Notes: a model not told the origin generated them from the letters alone. A DNA stretch of 62,585 bases from a virus (IMGVR_UViG_3300044813_000005:1-62585); one strand, 5' to 3'; positions 7,364 through 15,407 are shown, numbered from the stretch's first letter. A program made the numbers and translations.

Positions 7364-8956
7364 CTACGGCCCCGCGTTCGCGTTCGGCGGGGTCAACCCG
7401 TTCGGCGGGGTCCGCTCACCAGCCCCGCCCTGCGACTGCGGCAGCCCGATCGACTGCTGCCCCGGCGGCTGCGCGTTCAGCCCGGCCAACATGGCCCGGG
7501 CGGCGTTCCGCGAAGCCTCCGCGTCCAACGCTTTCCGGTTCCGGTCGATCTGACCCGGCGTGTAACCCAGGTCCTCCATCGACTGCTCCCACGACGTCAG
7601 ACCCGACTGCCGCCGTTTGATAACCGCGTCGGTGAGCTGCGCCGGCCCCCGGTACTCCGGGTCCCGCCACAACGTCTCCGTCCCCAAGTCCGCAGCCCGC
7701 GGGTCACCGGCCGCGGCGAGGTACAGGCGGACGACCTCCTCCAACGCCTCCGCGAACGACCGGCGCCGCTGCCGCACCTTCGACACCAGCCCCGACTCGG
7801 CGGCCTGCAACGCCTCCGCGCTGATGTTCACCATCTCCCCCAGCAGATACTGCGAGGGGGTGCGGGTGCGGGCTGCGATGTCCTTCACGTCCTCGTTCTT
7901 CGCCGCGCTGTACGGGTCCAGCGGGGCGGTGGCGAACTGCCCGAACGCCACCCCCTCCGACGCGGTCAGCAGCCGGTTCCGGCCGATGTCCACCCGGACC
8001 GCCGACGACGACGGCGCCGACGTGGTGGTCGACGGCTGCCCGGCGTCCTCGTCCTCGTCGTTGGGCCAGCCCGTCGCCCACTTCTGCGGGAACGCCCCGA
8101 AGTCCTGCGTCATCAGCCGGTCCGCGATCGTCTTGTTCACGCGGTCCTGGATGTCGATGACGTCGCTGATCTCCGGCGTCCCCGCATACACCAGCGTGTT
8201 ATGCATGAAATATGACTGCGGGTTGTTCCGCAGTTCCACCGCCGGGACCACACCCAGCGGGTTCGGCGCCGGCCACGACTCGTCACCGACCACCCGGGGG
8301 AACCAGTTCCGGGGCGACGAATGCCGCGACCCGGCGAACTTGAACACCCAGTCCGGCAAGTACAAGGTGGCGAACGTCTGCCCCGCCCGGTCGTCGTACC
8401 AGACCTTCAACGCCGCGGCGCGGATCCGCACATCACCCGGCTCGTAGCCGATGACGAACTGCGCCGGATGCTCCACCGTCACCCGCGGCGTCCGCCCGTC
8501 GTACGGGTTCGGCGCGACCAGCATGTACGACGATCCGGTCTTCGCCGCCTCCAAGAACGCTTCACCCGACGCGGCGTCCAAGTTGTTCGCCTGCCAGATC
8601 CGCCACGCCTCCGCATCTCCCGTCTCCGGCGACCCTGCGGCCGTGCCGACGCGGAACCCGAGGACTTCCAGCCGCTCACAGAACGCGTCGACGACCAGAC
8701 CCATGTAGTTCGTCCGGGTCATCTGCAAGATCCGCCGGAACGAGTCCTGCGCCTGCGGGGCCAACCACGGCAACGGATGGTCACCCCGGTAATAGCCGTC
8801 ATACAGCTCGATCGCGGGCAGGCGGTCGTGGAGTTCGGAGTACAGCCGCTCCACCCACCACAACGGCTCACCGACGATCGACGCCGGCGCCAGGCCCGCC
8901 GTGGCGGTGGTCAGCAGGTTCGGGCTGGTCTGCTCCAACGCCAGCGGGAACGTCAC
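7364..8956 (-). CDS. Portal protein (SPP1 gp6 type)
   Basis: 530 aa, the usual length for this family. Features include the N-terminal LYDGYYRGDHPLPWL, the central NNPQSYFMHN and DVIDIQDRVNKTIADRLM, and a C-terminal helical region with RTRTPSQYLLGEMVNISAEAL. It forms the dodecameric channel for DNA packaging and tail attachment. It lies between the terminase and MuF genes, in canonical order. Confidence 0.9.
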   Translation of the reverse strand: MTFPLALEQTSPNLLTTATAGLAPASIVGEPLWWVERLYSELHDRLPAIELYDGYYRGDHPLPWLAPQAQDSFRRILQMTRTNYMGLVVDAFCERLEVLGFRVGTAAGSPETGDAEAWRIWQANNLDAASGEAFLEAAKTGSSYMLVAPNPYDGRTPRVTVEHPAQFVIGYEPGDVRIRAAALKVWYDDRAGQTFATLYLPDWVFKFAGSRHSSPRNWFPRVVGDESWPAPNPLGVVPAVELRNNPQSYFMHNTLVYAGTPEISDVIDIQDRVNKTIADRLMTQDFGAFPQKWATGWPNDEDEDAGQPSTTTSAPSSSAVRVDIGRNRLLTASEGVAFGQFATAPLDPYSAAKNEDVKDIAARTRTPSQYLLGEMVNISAEALQAAESGLVSKVRQRRRSFAEALEEVVRLYLAAAGDPRAADLGTETLWRDPEYRGPAQLTDAVIKRRQSGLTSWEQSMEDLGYTPGQIDRNRKALDAEASRNAARAMLAGLNAQPPGQQSIGLPQSQGGAGERTPPNGLTPPNANAGP

Positions 8957-9207
8957 AGCCGGGCGCTCTCAGGGACGACGGCGGCCCAGCGGGTGGCGAA
9001 CAGCACGTACGCCTCCCCGGTCAGACGGTGCTCGGCCTCTTGGACAACGATCTGCGGCTCACGGTCAGTACGGAGACGGCCGCCGACGTGCTGGCACTGC
9101 TCGTCGGCCTTCCCGCGCAGCTTCTCCAACACCCCGGCGAGCGCACCGTCGGCGGTCAGGTCGTCGCGGGGCACTTCGAGAGTCACGTCGAGGAGCACAT
9201 CACGCAC
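8953..9207 (-). CDS. Small protein between terminase and portal
   Basis: 84 aa with a GTG start. Its stop overlaps the portal start by 4 bp. It is mixed alpha/beta with no known motif. The spacing and coupling support expression with the packaging genes. Function is unknown. Confidence 0.6.
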   Translation of the reverse strand: MRDVLLDVTLEVPRDDLTADGALAGVLEKLRGKADEQCQHVGGRLRTDREPQIVVQEAEHRLTGEAYVLFATRWAAVVPESARL

Positions 9208-9225
9208 AGCAAGTAGCCCCTCGTG

Positions 9226-10905
9226 TCAGTAGCCGACCACCCGGCGGCGCTTCGGCCGCTCCCGCCGAATCCACCCATCCAAACCCATCACCAACGCCGT
9301 AACACCGTCGATCCGGCGGGTCGTCTGCGCTCGGTCAGGCTTCACCGGCTTGATGTTGTCGTTCCCGTCCCGCACAACCTCAACGTCGGACACGTTCCAC
9401 CGCAACACCGGATGCCCGCCGTGACGGACATCCCCATTCAGCACCAGCCGCTCAAGCTCCTTCGACCCCGGCCCCAGTCCGACCAGCGTCTGCGCGATCG
9501 CCGCCGTCGGAATCCCGGCCGCGTCTAGATGCTGCACCATCTGGCCGGCGAACATCCGGTCATACGACAGCCGCCGCAGCCGGTACACCGAGTTGACCCG
9601 GCGAATCTCCGCCTCCACGTCGTCCAACTCGATCGTCGCGCCCTCAGACGTGTGCAGGAACCCTTCACGGCGCCACCGGTCCAACGGCACCCGCAACTGC
9701 CGCTCCAAATCGGGCAGGGCGTCCGCCGGCAGCCAGAACTGCGGCACCACCACAACCCCGGCCGGATTGTGCGGGTCCGCGAACACCAGCACCAGCGACG
9801 TCAGGTCCGACACCGCCGACAGGTCCAGCCCGGCCCAGCACTCGCGGCCGGCGAGCTCCGCAGGGTCGACCATCCCCGCCGACTGGTCCCACGCCCCCAT
9901 TGGCAGCCACCGCACCTGCTGCCGCATCCGCCGGTTCAGATGCAGCCGGCAGAACGTCGGATAGTAGGACGGCACCTCCCGCGCGCGGGCCGCTTCCTTC
10001 GCCAGGTACTCCAGCTTCGGGCTGATACCCAGGCCCGGGTTCGCCTTCCGCCACGTCGACTCAACGAACGCGTCGTCGTCGTCCTCGGCCGCCCAGATCA
10101 CCCCATACGACGTCGGGTCCGACACCACACCCTCTGCCACCCGGCGGGTGTACGTGTGCTTCTCCGCGTAGATCGTGTAGTCGTCACCCTCATCCGCCGT
10201 CGTGATGAAGATGACCAGCGGCTGATCCCGCGCCCCCGTACCCGTCTCGATCGCGTCGATCAGGTCCCGCCGCTTGTGGACATGGACCTCGTCGACGATC
10301 GCCGTCGACACGTTCAGCCCGTGCGCCACCTCGGCGACCTTCGACAGCGCCCGGAAGATCGCCCCCGTCGCCGGCACCTTTATCAGGTCGGCCTGGATGA
10401 CAGCCTTGCCTTGGAGCGCCTTCGCGGTGCGGGCCATGTTCCGCGCGTCGTTGAACACCAACTCGGCCTGCGGCAGCGACGCCGCCGCGCTGTACACCTC
10501 GGCGCCCGGCTCACCATCCGCGACCAGGCCCACCAGCGCCAGGCCCGACGCAACCGTCGACTTGCCGTTCTTCCGCGGCACCTCAATCCACACGGTGCGG
10601 ACCACCCGCGTCCCGTCCGGGTTCTTCCACCCGTAGATCGGGGCGATGATCCACACCACCTGCCACGGGTCCGGGTCCAACGGTGAGGACGACCAGCGGC
10701 CCTTCGTATGCCGAAACGCCCGCAACGCCTTGACGACCTTCACGACGGCGGCAACGTCGAACCAGGCGCCCGGTGCCAGGCCCGTGTCGTACGTGCAGAC
10801 CGCCGGCACGCACTCATCCCAGCCGTCCACCCGCAGGCCAGCCGCGCGCAACTCACCCAGGGCGTCGAACGGGATCGGCAGCCTAGCCGTCGTCGGACCA
10901 GTCAC
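9226..10905 (-). CDS. terL: Terminase large subunit
   Basis: About 559 aa from GTG at 10905; an ATG at 10920 is the alternative. Walker A is PRKNGKST, Walker B is STAIVDEVHVHK, and the C-terminal nuclease has acidic GLDLSAVSDLTSLV, SYDRMFAGQMV and IDGVTALVMGLDG. It is of the HK97/Terminase_1 type. It pumps DNA into the procapsid and cuts it. The start overlaps the preceding small gene by about 23 bp. Confidence 0.92.
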   Translation of the reverse strand: MTGPTTARLPIPFDALGELRAAGLRVDGWDECVPAVCTYDTGLAPGAWFDVAAVVKVVKALRAFRHTKGRWSSSPLDPDPWQVVWIIAPIYGWKNPDGTRVVRTVWIEVPRKNGKSTVASGLALVGLVADGEPGAEVYSAAASLPQAELVFNDARNMARTAKALQGKAVIQADLIKVPATGAIFRALSKVAEVAHGLNVSTAIVDEVHVHKRRDLIDAIETGTGARDQPLVIFITTADEGDDYTIYAEKHTYTRRVAEGVVSDPTSYGVIWAAEDDDDAFVESTWRKANPGLGISPKLEYLAKEAARAREVPSYYPTFCRLHLNRRMRQQVRWLPMGAWDQSAGMVDPAELAGRECWAGLDLSAVSDLTSLVLVFADPHNPAGVVVVPQFWLPADALPDLERQLRVPLDRWRREGFLHTSEGATIELDDVEAEIRRVNSVYRLRRLSYDRMFAGQMVQHLDAAGIPTAAIAQTLVGLGPGSKELERLVLNGDVRHGGHPVLRWNVSDVEVVRDGNDNIKPVKPDRAQTTRRIDGVTALVMGLDGWIRRERPKRRRVVGY

Positions 10906-11110
10906 CGTACAGCGCCTCATGCCACATGCCGTTGGCCTCCCACGACGATGTCGTAGAAGGAGACAGCCGCGACAGCCAGCGGACCCCATCCGGGGCCATC
11001 CACTCGGCCACCAAAGCCCACCGCGTCAACACCGCACCCGGCCCCTGCACATCCTCCGGCGGCGCCGCATGCTGCTGCAACGCAGCACCCACCGCATCCA
11101 GGTCAGGCAT
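10883..11110 (-). CDS. Small protein between terminase subunits
   Basis: 75 aa. ATG overlaps the small-terminase stop as TGATG. It contains TRWALVAEWMAPDGVRWL and SWEANGMWHEALYG. Similar small proteins often sit between TerS and TerL in actinophages. Function is unknown. Confidence 0.65.
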   Translation of the reverse strand: MPDLDAVGAALQQHAAPPEDVQGPGAVLTRWALVAEWMAPDGVRWLSRLSPSTTSSWEANGMWHEALYGDWSDDG

Positions 11111-11604
11111 CACACGTCGAACGGGGAGGCACCATCATCGGCCTCCTCAACCTCCGGCAGCTTCCCCCGAGCAGATGGCGACAGCCCAAGCTCGCCGATG
11201 TAGCGCAGCAGCGTCGTCCGGTACTGGCCGGCGATCGTCGTCGCCCCGTTCTTCTGCCAGCCCCGCTCACCCTCCATCAGCAGCCCCTGACGGGACAAGG
11301 TGCGCTCACACTGGTCGATCCGCGCCACACACACGCAGTAGTCATGCAAGGTGCTGGCGTCCACATCGCCCAGCCCGGTCGACCGGCGCAGCACCGGGAC
11401 GATCCGCTGCCACTCCCGCGACGCAATCGCCCGGCAGCGCACAACCTCCGCACCGTCACCGGCGAACGTCTCCGACCAGTCCGGCTCCGACAACCCGTCC
11501 GGCGGGACATGCGCGCCCGCCGACCGCTTCCGCGACGCCGGCCGATGACCCGGATTACCCTCCCGAACCACCTGCAACGGCAGCTTCCGCGCCGCTCTCG
11601 GCAC
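11110..11604 (-). CDS. terS: Terminase small subunit (P27 family)
   Basis: About 164 aa from GTG at 11604; other in-frame GTGs lie at 11610 and 11613. The N-terminus LQVVREGNPGHRPASRK is the P27-family signature, and the helical C-terminus includes QYRTTLLRYIGELGLSPSARGKL. It binds the packaging start site and hands DNA to TerL. Its 5' end overlaps the upstream gene by about 50 bp in another frame. Confidence 0.85.
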   Translation of the reverse strand: MPRAARKLPLQVVREGNPGHRPASRKRSAGAHVPPDGLSEPDWSETFAGDGAEVVRCRAIASREWQRIVPVLRRSTGLGDVDASTLHDYCVCVARIDQCERTLSRQGLLMEGERGWQKNGATTIAGQYRTTLLRYIGELGLSPSARGKLPEVEEADDGASPFDV

Positions 11605-11788
11605 TCCCACCACCGCCCTCCGACCGGGCGCGCTCACGGGCCGCGCGCTTCGTGTACGACACCAGAAACTTCCGGATCTCCTCCGACAGCAGCTCACCAC
11701 GCTCCGCCGCCGAAGACATCGCCTCCGACCACAAAGCGTCCTCAACACGGACCGCGCGGATCGGACGAGGCTTACGAGTAGTAGTCAT
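11555..11788 (-). CDS. Small putative DNA-binding protein upstream of terS
   Basis: 77 aa from ATG at 11788. RPIRAVRVEDALWSEAMSSAAERGELLSEEIRKFLVSYT resembles a ribbon-helix-helix or CopG-type N-terminus, followed by a Gly/Ala/Glu tail. It is first in the late operon. A CGTATTGACG copy of the promoter motif lies just upstream. It could regulate the late operon. Confidence 0.6.
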   Translation of the reverse strand: MTTTRKPRPIRAVRVEDALWSEAMSSAAERGELLSEEIRKFLVSYTKRAARERARSEGGGGSAESGAEAAVAGGSGG

Positions 11789-11806
11789 ACGGCGAGCATG
11801 CCACGC

Positions 11807-11816
11807 CGTCAATACG
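11807..11816 (-). promoter_or_regulatory. Minus-strand copy of the CGTATTGAC motif
   Basis: CGTATTGACG on the minus strand, 19 bp upstream of the first late-operon ATG, matches the core of the five plus-strand promoters P1-P5. A second TTGACA lies 12 bp further upstream. No convincing -10 is seen, so it may act as a protein-binding site instead. Confidence 0.4.
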
Positions 11817-12000
11817 GCTGTCAACACAAAGGTACTTGACACCGTGCCGCGAGGCGACTAACGTTCCAGACGAGGCAGAAGCCCCCACGCGAGCGGCCAC
11901 CTCACCACCCCCGCAACACCAGCCAGGCCGCACAGCCGGCCAGCCACGCGCAAACACCTCGAACCGCGCCCAGCGCGCGCAGACCGTGACCGGTCTCGGG

Positions 12001-12445
12001 CGTGACGCGCGCGCGCGGGTGCGCCCCCAGGTGGGTGTGCGGGTGCGCGCGTGTGTGTGCGTGTGCGCAGGCCCAGGCGCGCGTGTGCGGGCGCGCAGGC
12101 GTGTGCGCAGGTGCAGGTGTGCGTGTGCGCGTAGGCAGGCGCACAGGCGCGCGTAGGTGCAGGTGCGCGGGTGCGTGTGTGTGCGCGTGCGGGCCTGCCG
12201 GCGTGTGTGCGCGTGTGCGTGACTGTGCGTAGGCGCGTGCCTGTGCGTGCCTGCCTGAGCGTGTGTGTGCGCGGCTGAGCTCGTGCGTGCTGGCGTGTGC
12301 GCTGCTGGGTGTGCGTGTGTGCCCGCTTGTGTGTGGCGTGTCTGTGTGTGCGTGTCAGGTGCGGCGCTGGTGTGTGTGCAGCCCCGTGTGCTGGCCGTGG
12401 GCGGGCATGTAGCCGTGGTGCCTGAGCTGCGTGTGCGTCATCTGT
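12001..12445. repeat. GT/GC-rich alternating purine-pyrimidine tract
   Basis: About 445 bp in which the plus strand is almost entirely G, T and C in alternating units such as GTGTGCGTGTGCGC and GTGCGCGCGTGTGTG, with very few A. Such alternating tracts can adopt Z-DNA. There is no coding signature. It is strongly unlike the rest of the genome. Confidence 0.75.
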
Positions 12446-12447
12446 GT

Positions 12448-12479
12448 GCTTGCTGTTGCTAGCGCTTGCTGTTGCTAGC
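12448..12479. repeat. Perfect tandem duplication, 2 x 16 bp
   Basis: GCTTGCTGTTGCTAGC occurs at 12448-12463 and again, with no gap, at 12464-12479. Each unit ends in GCTAGC, a 6-bp palindrome. It sits at the right edge of the GT-rich tract. Confidence 0.8.
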
Positions 12480-12546
12480 ACCCTGCCGGCCGAGCTGCCG
12501 GAGCTGCGCTGTGTGCGTGTCCGGTATGTGGGACGGTCACCCTGTC

Positions 12547-12579
12547 CGTATTGACAGACGTATGCACACGGACTAGTGT
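12547..12579 (+). promoter_or_regulatory. Promoter P1 of the repeated family
   Basis: CGTATTGACA then 17 bp then TAGTGT. The -35 is at 12551-12556 and the -10 at 12574-12579. The direct CGTAT repeat (CGTATTGACAGACGTATG) recurs in P2-P5. It drives the secreted-protein gene at 12631 with about 45 nt of leader. Confidence 0.7.
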
Positions 12580-12630
12580 TCTAGTTACCGGCAGGGCACA
12601 AGCCCAGCCACAAGCACAGAGGAGCTAGAC

Positions 12631-12963
12631 ATGAACAAGCGCACTGCACTCCAGACGGCCGGCGCATTCGTTGCCAGCGTGGCAGCCACGACCGTGCTCA
12701 CCATGCCGGCCGCACACGCTGCGACCCGCAACCCGGACGCTTACTGCCAGTGGAGCATCTTGCAGGGCACGGTCACGGTCCTCGCCACGCGGCCGGGACT
12801 GGACGGGGCGCGGTTCGTGGTGGACACGCGCGACGGCCGCCAGTACGTGTCCTACCTGACCAGTGAAGGCATGGCGAACCTGCCCACTGGCAGCAACGAG
12901 GGACACGGCTACGGCTACGTGCGGCGCGTGGCCGTGGCCGGGCACCGTTGCGGCGTTGCGTGA
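12631..12963 (+). CDS. Small secreted protein
   Basis: 110 aa, with GAGGAG before ATG. A clear Sec signal peptide spans residues 1-30 (MNKRTALQTAGAFVASVAAT... PAAHA|A). The mature part is about 80 aa with two cysteines, which could form a disulfide. It is first of the plus-strand cluster and under P1. A secreted or surface product from a temperate phage could act in superinfection exclusion or host fitness. Nothing in the sequence decides this. Confidence 0.75.
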   Translation: MNKRTALQTAGAFVASVAATTVLTMPAAHAATRNPDAYCQWSILQGTVTVLATRPGLDGARFVVDTRDGRQYVSYLTSEGMANLPTGSNEGHGYGYVRRVAVAGHRCGVA

Positions 12964-13127
12964 TGGCGACGTTTGCCTACGCCGTGACGGTAAGCGCGAA
13001 CACGGCTGCGGAAGCGGAGCGCGTGATGGTGGAGCGCGTCGGGTACTCCGAGGATTACGGGTTTGACTACCTGATCGACTATGCGCGCGCCGACGGTGCG
13101 AATGTGGAGCCCGTCGAGATCGACTAG
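12963..13127 (+). CDS. Small acidic protein
   Basis: 54 aa. Its ATG overlaps the previous stop (TGATG). It begins MATFAYAVTVSANTAAEAERVM and is acidic towards the end. It is followed by a terminator hairpin. Function is unknown. Confidence 0.55.
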   Translation: MATFAYAVTVSANTAAEAERVMVERVGYSEDYGFDYLIDYARADGANVEPVEID

Positions 13128-13140
13128 CAGCCGCAACCTA

Positions 13141-13168
13141 ACGGGCCGTCCCTACGGGGGCGGCCCGT
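13141..13168 (+). terminator. Terminator-like hairpin
   Basis: ACGGGCCG at 13141-13148 pairs with CGGCCCGT at 13161-13168 and is followed by TT. It closes the P1 transcript. Confidence 0.65.
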
Positions 13169-13200
13169 TTGCGTGTCTGCCCCGGCATTCCCGTCACTCC

Positions 13201-13233
13201 CGTATTGACAACCGTATGCACACATGGCACGAT
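13201..13233 (+). promoter_or_regulatory. Promoter P2 of the repeated family
   Basis: CGTATTGACA then 17 bp then CACGAT (-10 at 13228-13233). It shares CGTATTGACAxxCGTATGCACAC with P1. It serves the genes at 13269 and 13352. Confidence 0.65.
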
Positions 13234-13268
13234 GTACATACAGGACGGAGATACGGGAGGCGAGTCAG

Positions 13269-13355
13269 ATGGGCGTAGTGAGCATGGCATCGGGACTGCT
13301 GATAGCGGCGGCCGCTTGGGTGAGCGTGTGGGCTGACAGGCAGGCGCACCGATGA
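13269..13355 (+). CDS. 28-residue membrane peptide
   Basis: MGVVSMASGLLIAAAAWVSV and eight more residues, behind GGGAGG. Its stop overlaps the next start as ATGA. One hydrophobic segment spans residues 3-21. Strong RBS and coupling support translation. Confidence 0.5.
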   Translation: MGVVSMASGLLIAAAAWVSVWADRQAHR

Positions 13356-13915
13356 GCGCCGCAGTGGACTACTTCCGGGCGACAGGCGCAGAGCTGGCGG
13401 CACTTGCCGGGCAAGGTGACAGCGCGGCCGGTGCGGAGATCGCGCGGCGTGCTGCTAAGCGGGCAGCCAAGCGGGGGCAGGCCGTGCAGCCGGCCGGGCC
13501 CGTACCGGCGCCCGTGAAGGTGAAGGCGCCGCGGAAGATGTCCCCGCGGATGGCGGACCTTCACGCCGGATACGTGCTGGCACGGGAGGCGCAGACATTG
13601 CGCGCGGAAGCGGCGTGTGGTGCGAACGCGACGGAGCTCGCGTCCTACTTCGGCACGGATGGCCAGATGGACGCGGTCGAGCAGCGTGTGACGTGGAAGC
13701 AATGGCTACGGGACACGGCGTCTGGTGCGGCCGGTGAGGCTGCGCAGCGTGCGTACTCCGATGGGGTGGCGCTGGGCGTGCGGATGGCGGCCGGCGAGGA
13801 CGTGTCTAACGCGGAGTATGACGCTGCGGAGCTTGCGGCTGGTGGGGATGCGGAGATGTTCGCCGATGGTGTGGCGGCTGGGCTGGGCCGTGCGGCTGAG
13901 TCTGTGGCAGTGTGA
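13352..13915 (+). CDS. Hypothetical protein, Ala-rich
   Basis: 187 aa, coupled to the small membrane peptide. A basic, Ala/Lys-rich N-terminus (RRAAKRAAKRGQ) is followed by a helical, acidic C-terminal domain (GAAGEAAQRAYSDGVALGVRMAAGED). No enzyme motif was seen. It lies under P2. Confidence 0.65.
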   Translation: MSAAVDYFRATGAELAALAGQGDSAAGAEIARRAAKRAAKRGQAVQPAGPVPAPVKVKAPRKMSPRMADLHAGYVLAREAQTLRAEAACGANATELASYFGTDGQMDAVEQRVTWKQWLRDTASGAAGEAAQRAYSDGVALGVRMAAGEDVSNAEYDAAELAAGGDAEMFADGVAAGLGRAAESVAV

Positions 13916-13930
13916 ACAAACCTTGCCGCA

Positions 13931-13964
13931 CGTATTGACAGACGTATGCACGTCGTGGGAGTAT
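13931..13964 (+). promoter_or_regulatory. Promoter P3 of the repeated family
   Basis: CGTATTGACAGACGTATGCA followed by a weak -10 (GGAGTA or GAGTAT at 13958-13964). It serves the gene at 14001, with GAGGAG before that ATG. Confidence 0.6.
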
Positions 13965-14000
13965 GTACCTATCGGCAGGACACACACAGAGGAGAGCGAC

Positions 14001-14348
14001 ATGGCGGAGTACATCGACACCCGGGACCTGCAAGAGGAGCTTGACGCGCTGGTCGCCCGCCGAGATGACGTGCAGCGATCGGAGCCGCTGACCGGCGAGG
14101 ACCAGGAGCGACTGACCGCGCTTGAGGAGTTGGCCGGGAATGTGGGCGACGAGTTCCGCTATGGCGCGACGATGATTCCCGAACGTGACTTCGAGGACTA
14201 CGCGCGCGAGCTGGCGGAAGACATCGGCGCGATCTCCGGTGACGAGAAGTGGCCGGCCACGTGCATCGACTGGAAGCGCGCGACGTGGGAGTTGAGCATG
14301 GATTACTCGATGGTGACGTGGGAGGGCATCGACTACTACGTGAGGTAG
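14001..14348 (+). CDS. Conserved phage hypothetical protein
   Basis: 115 aa, with GAGGAG upstream. An N-terminal helical, acidic part leads to a C-terminal signature DEKWPATCIDWKRATWELSMDYSMVTWEGIDYYVR-type region with conserved aromatic residues. Proteins of this type are common in phages and plasmids, often near anti-restriction genes. Biochemical role is unknown to me. Confidence 0.7.
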   Translation: MAEYIDTRDLQEELDALVARRDDVQRSEPLTGEDQERLTALEELAGNVGDEFRYGATMIPERDFEDYARELAEDIGAISGDEKWPATCIDWKRATWELSMDYSMVTWEGIDYYVR

Positions 14349-14365
14349 CGCAGCTCGCACGGTTT

Positions 14366-14393
14366 CGGCCCGGTCGCTACGGCGGCCGGGCCG
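14366..14393 (+). terminator. Terminator-like hairpin
   Basis: CGGCCCGG at 14366-14373 pairs with CCGGGCCG at 14386-14393 and is followed by TTTCGTC. It closes the P3 transcript. Confidence 0.65.
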
Positions 14394-14436
14394 TTTCGTC
14401 TGTCCGGGCAAAGTTTCTTGTGCCAATCCCCATGTA

Positions 14437-14469
14437 CGTATTGACAGGCGTATGTACATGAGGCAGGAT
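14437..14469 (+). promoter_or_regulatory. Promoter P4, probably giving a leaderless mRNA
   Basis: CGTATTGACA then 17 bp then CAGGAT at 14464-14469. The ATG of the next gene is at 14476, 7 nt after the -10 box, where transcription should begin. No Shine-Dalgarno fits. Confidence 0.65.
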
Positions 14470-14475
14470 TGACCT

Positions 14476-15009
14476 ATGAGCGAGACACGGACCATTCACT
14501 GCGACTGCCCGGTATGTGACGGGGCGGCCGTCCAGGTCACCGGCTCCACGTTGAGCCTTACCCGAGCCATGCGTCACCGCATGGTCACCATCGCACGTCA
14601 AGCGCAGAGGAGCGCAGCATTGAGCACGAACATTGAGACGGTCGGCGCGACCGCCCGCGGGCAGTACGGGGAGCTCGCCCGGATCGTAGAAGTGCTGGAA
14701 TGGACCAGGCTTAGCGCGCAGCACTTGACCAGTCCGGGTGATGTTGTGGTCCGGCTTGAGCAAGTCGGGCTCGGATTCAATCACACGTCATCGTGGGCGA
14801 GTGACCTGACGCCGGCCGAGCCTGGCGACGTCGGCGCGCATCCGGAACCGGACGCTAACGGCTTCACCTGGCACTACGTCCCCGCATCCTGGCGCACGGA
14901 GCCCGCAGTCGGCGAGGACGACGACACGTGCGAGGGATGCACTGCGGGCCCGGGTGAGCCGTGCCGGTGGGGATGCCTGTCGAACGTCGACAACGGGGCG
15001 CAGTCATGA
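14476..15009 (+). CDS. Hypothetical protein with cysteine clusters
   Basis: 177 aa. CDCPVC lies near the N-terminus and CEGCTAGPGEPCRWGC near the C-terminus, suggesting zinc sites. The centre has a helix with RGQYGELARIVEVLEWTRLSAQ. It is probably translated from a leaderless transcript from P4. Its stop overlaps the next ATG. Confidence 0.6.
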   Translation: MSETRTIHCDCPVCDGAAVQVTGSTLSLTRAMRHRMVTIARQAQRSAALSTNIETVGATARGQYGELARIVEVLEWTRLSAQHLTSPGDVVVRLEQVGLGFNHTSSWASDLTPAEPGDVGAHPEPDANGFTWHYVPASWRTEPAVGEDDDTCEGCTAGPGEPCRWGCLSNVDNGAQS

Positions 15010-15221
15010 CGACCGTGACCATGCCCGCGGGCCTGCTGGCCGCGTACAGCCGGTCAGGTGTCCCCACCTACTGCCCCGACTGCTGGGAGCAGATCGACGC
15101 GTACGACGACCACACAGACGGCATCTGGGCGGCGTGCCCATGCTCGGCCGGATACGTCGGCACCAGCCTGACGGTGCTCACCCACTCGGACCACGCGCCG
15201 ACCGCTTGGCAGCTCGCGTGA
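15006..15221 (+). CDS. Small zinc-finger protein
   Basis: 71 aa, coupled by ATGA. CPDC and CPC motifs lie around a short acidic segment. Overlap with the next gene is GTGA. Function is unknown. Confidence 0.6.
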   Translation: MTTVTMPAGLLAAYSRSGVPTYCPDCWEQIDAYDDHTDGIWAACPCSAGYVGTSLTVLTHSDHAPTAWQLA

Positions 15222-15394
15222 CCGCGGGCGCCCGCGTCGATGGGCACACGATCGCTAGGGCCGTACGGCGACCGGGCAGGCATCTCGTACGGGACACGTC
15301 CGGGCAGTGGGCGGCCGTGTGGACAGACGACCAGGGCCGTATTGCCAGGGTAGGACCTTGGCTGGCCGTATTGACATGCGTACCGACAACCTGA
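15218..15394 (+). CDS. Small hypothetical protein
   Basis: 58 aa with a GTG start overlapping the previous stop. It includes HLVRDTSGQWAAVWTDDQGRI, a short beta-like repeat. Promoter P5 lies inside its 3' end, so its coding region and a regulatory site overlap. Confidence 0.5.
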   Translation: MTAGARVDGHTIARAVRRPGRHLVRDTSGQWAAVWTDDQGRIARVGPWLAVLTCVPTT

Positions 15395-15400
15395 GAGGAT
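15367..15400 (+). promoter_or_regulatory. Promoter P5 of the repeated family
   Basis: CGTATTGACA with -35 at 15371-15376, and GAGGAT at 15395-15400. ATG at 15408 lies about where transcription would start, so the mRNA may be leaderless. It overlaps the end of the preceding gene. Confidence 0.55.
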
Positions 15401-15407
15401 GTGCGGC

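Larger units (their letters stand above)
11860..12540. other. Non-coding region between late operon and plus-strand gene cluster
   Basis: I see no credible gene here. The open frames on both strands are low-complexity. The region contains the GT-rich tract, a tandem 16-bp duplication and, at its right end, promoter P1. Its position next to terS makes a packaging or replication site possible. That is inference. Confidence 0.6.

Noticed and set aside
12001-12445. CRISPR array in the repeat tract
   Set aside because: There are no regular direct repeats with unique spacers, and no cas genes except the recombination-type Cas4-like nuclease.
11858-12481. Minus-strand His/Thr/Arg repeat frame in the GT-rich tract
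   Set aside because: It is only the translation of low-complexity DNA, with no start signal or conserved motif.
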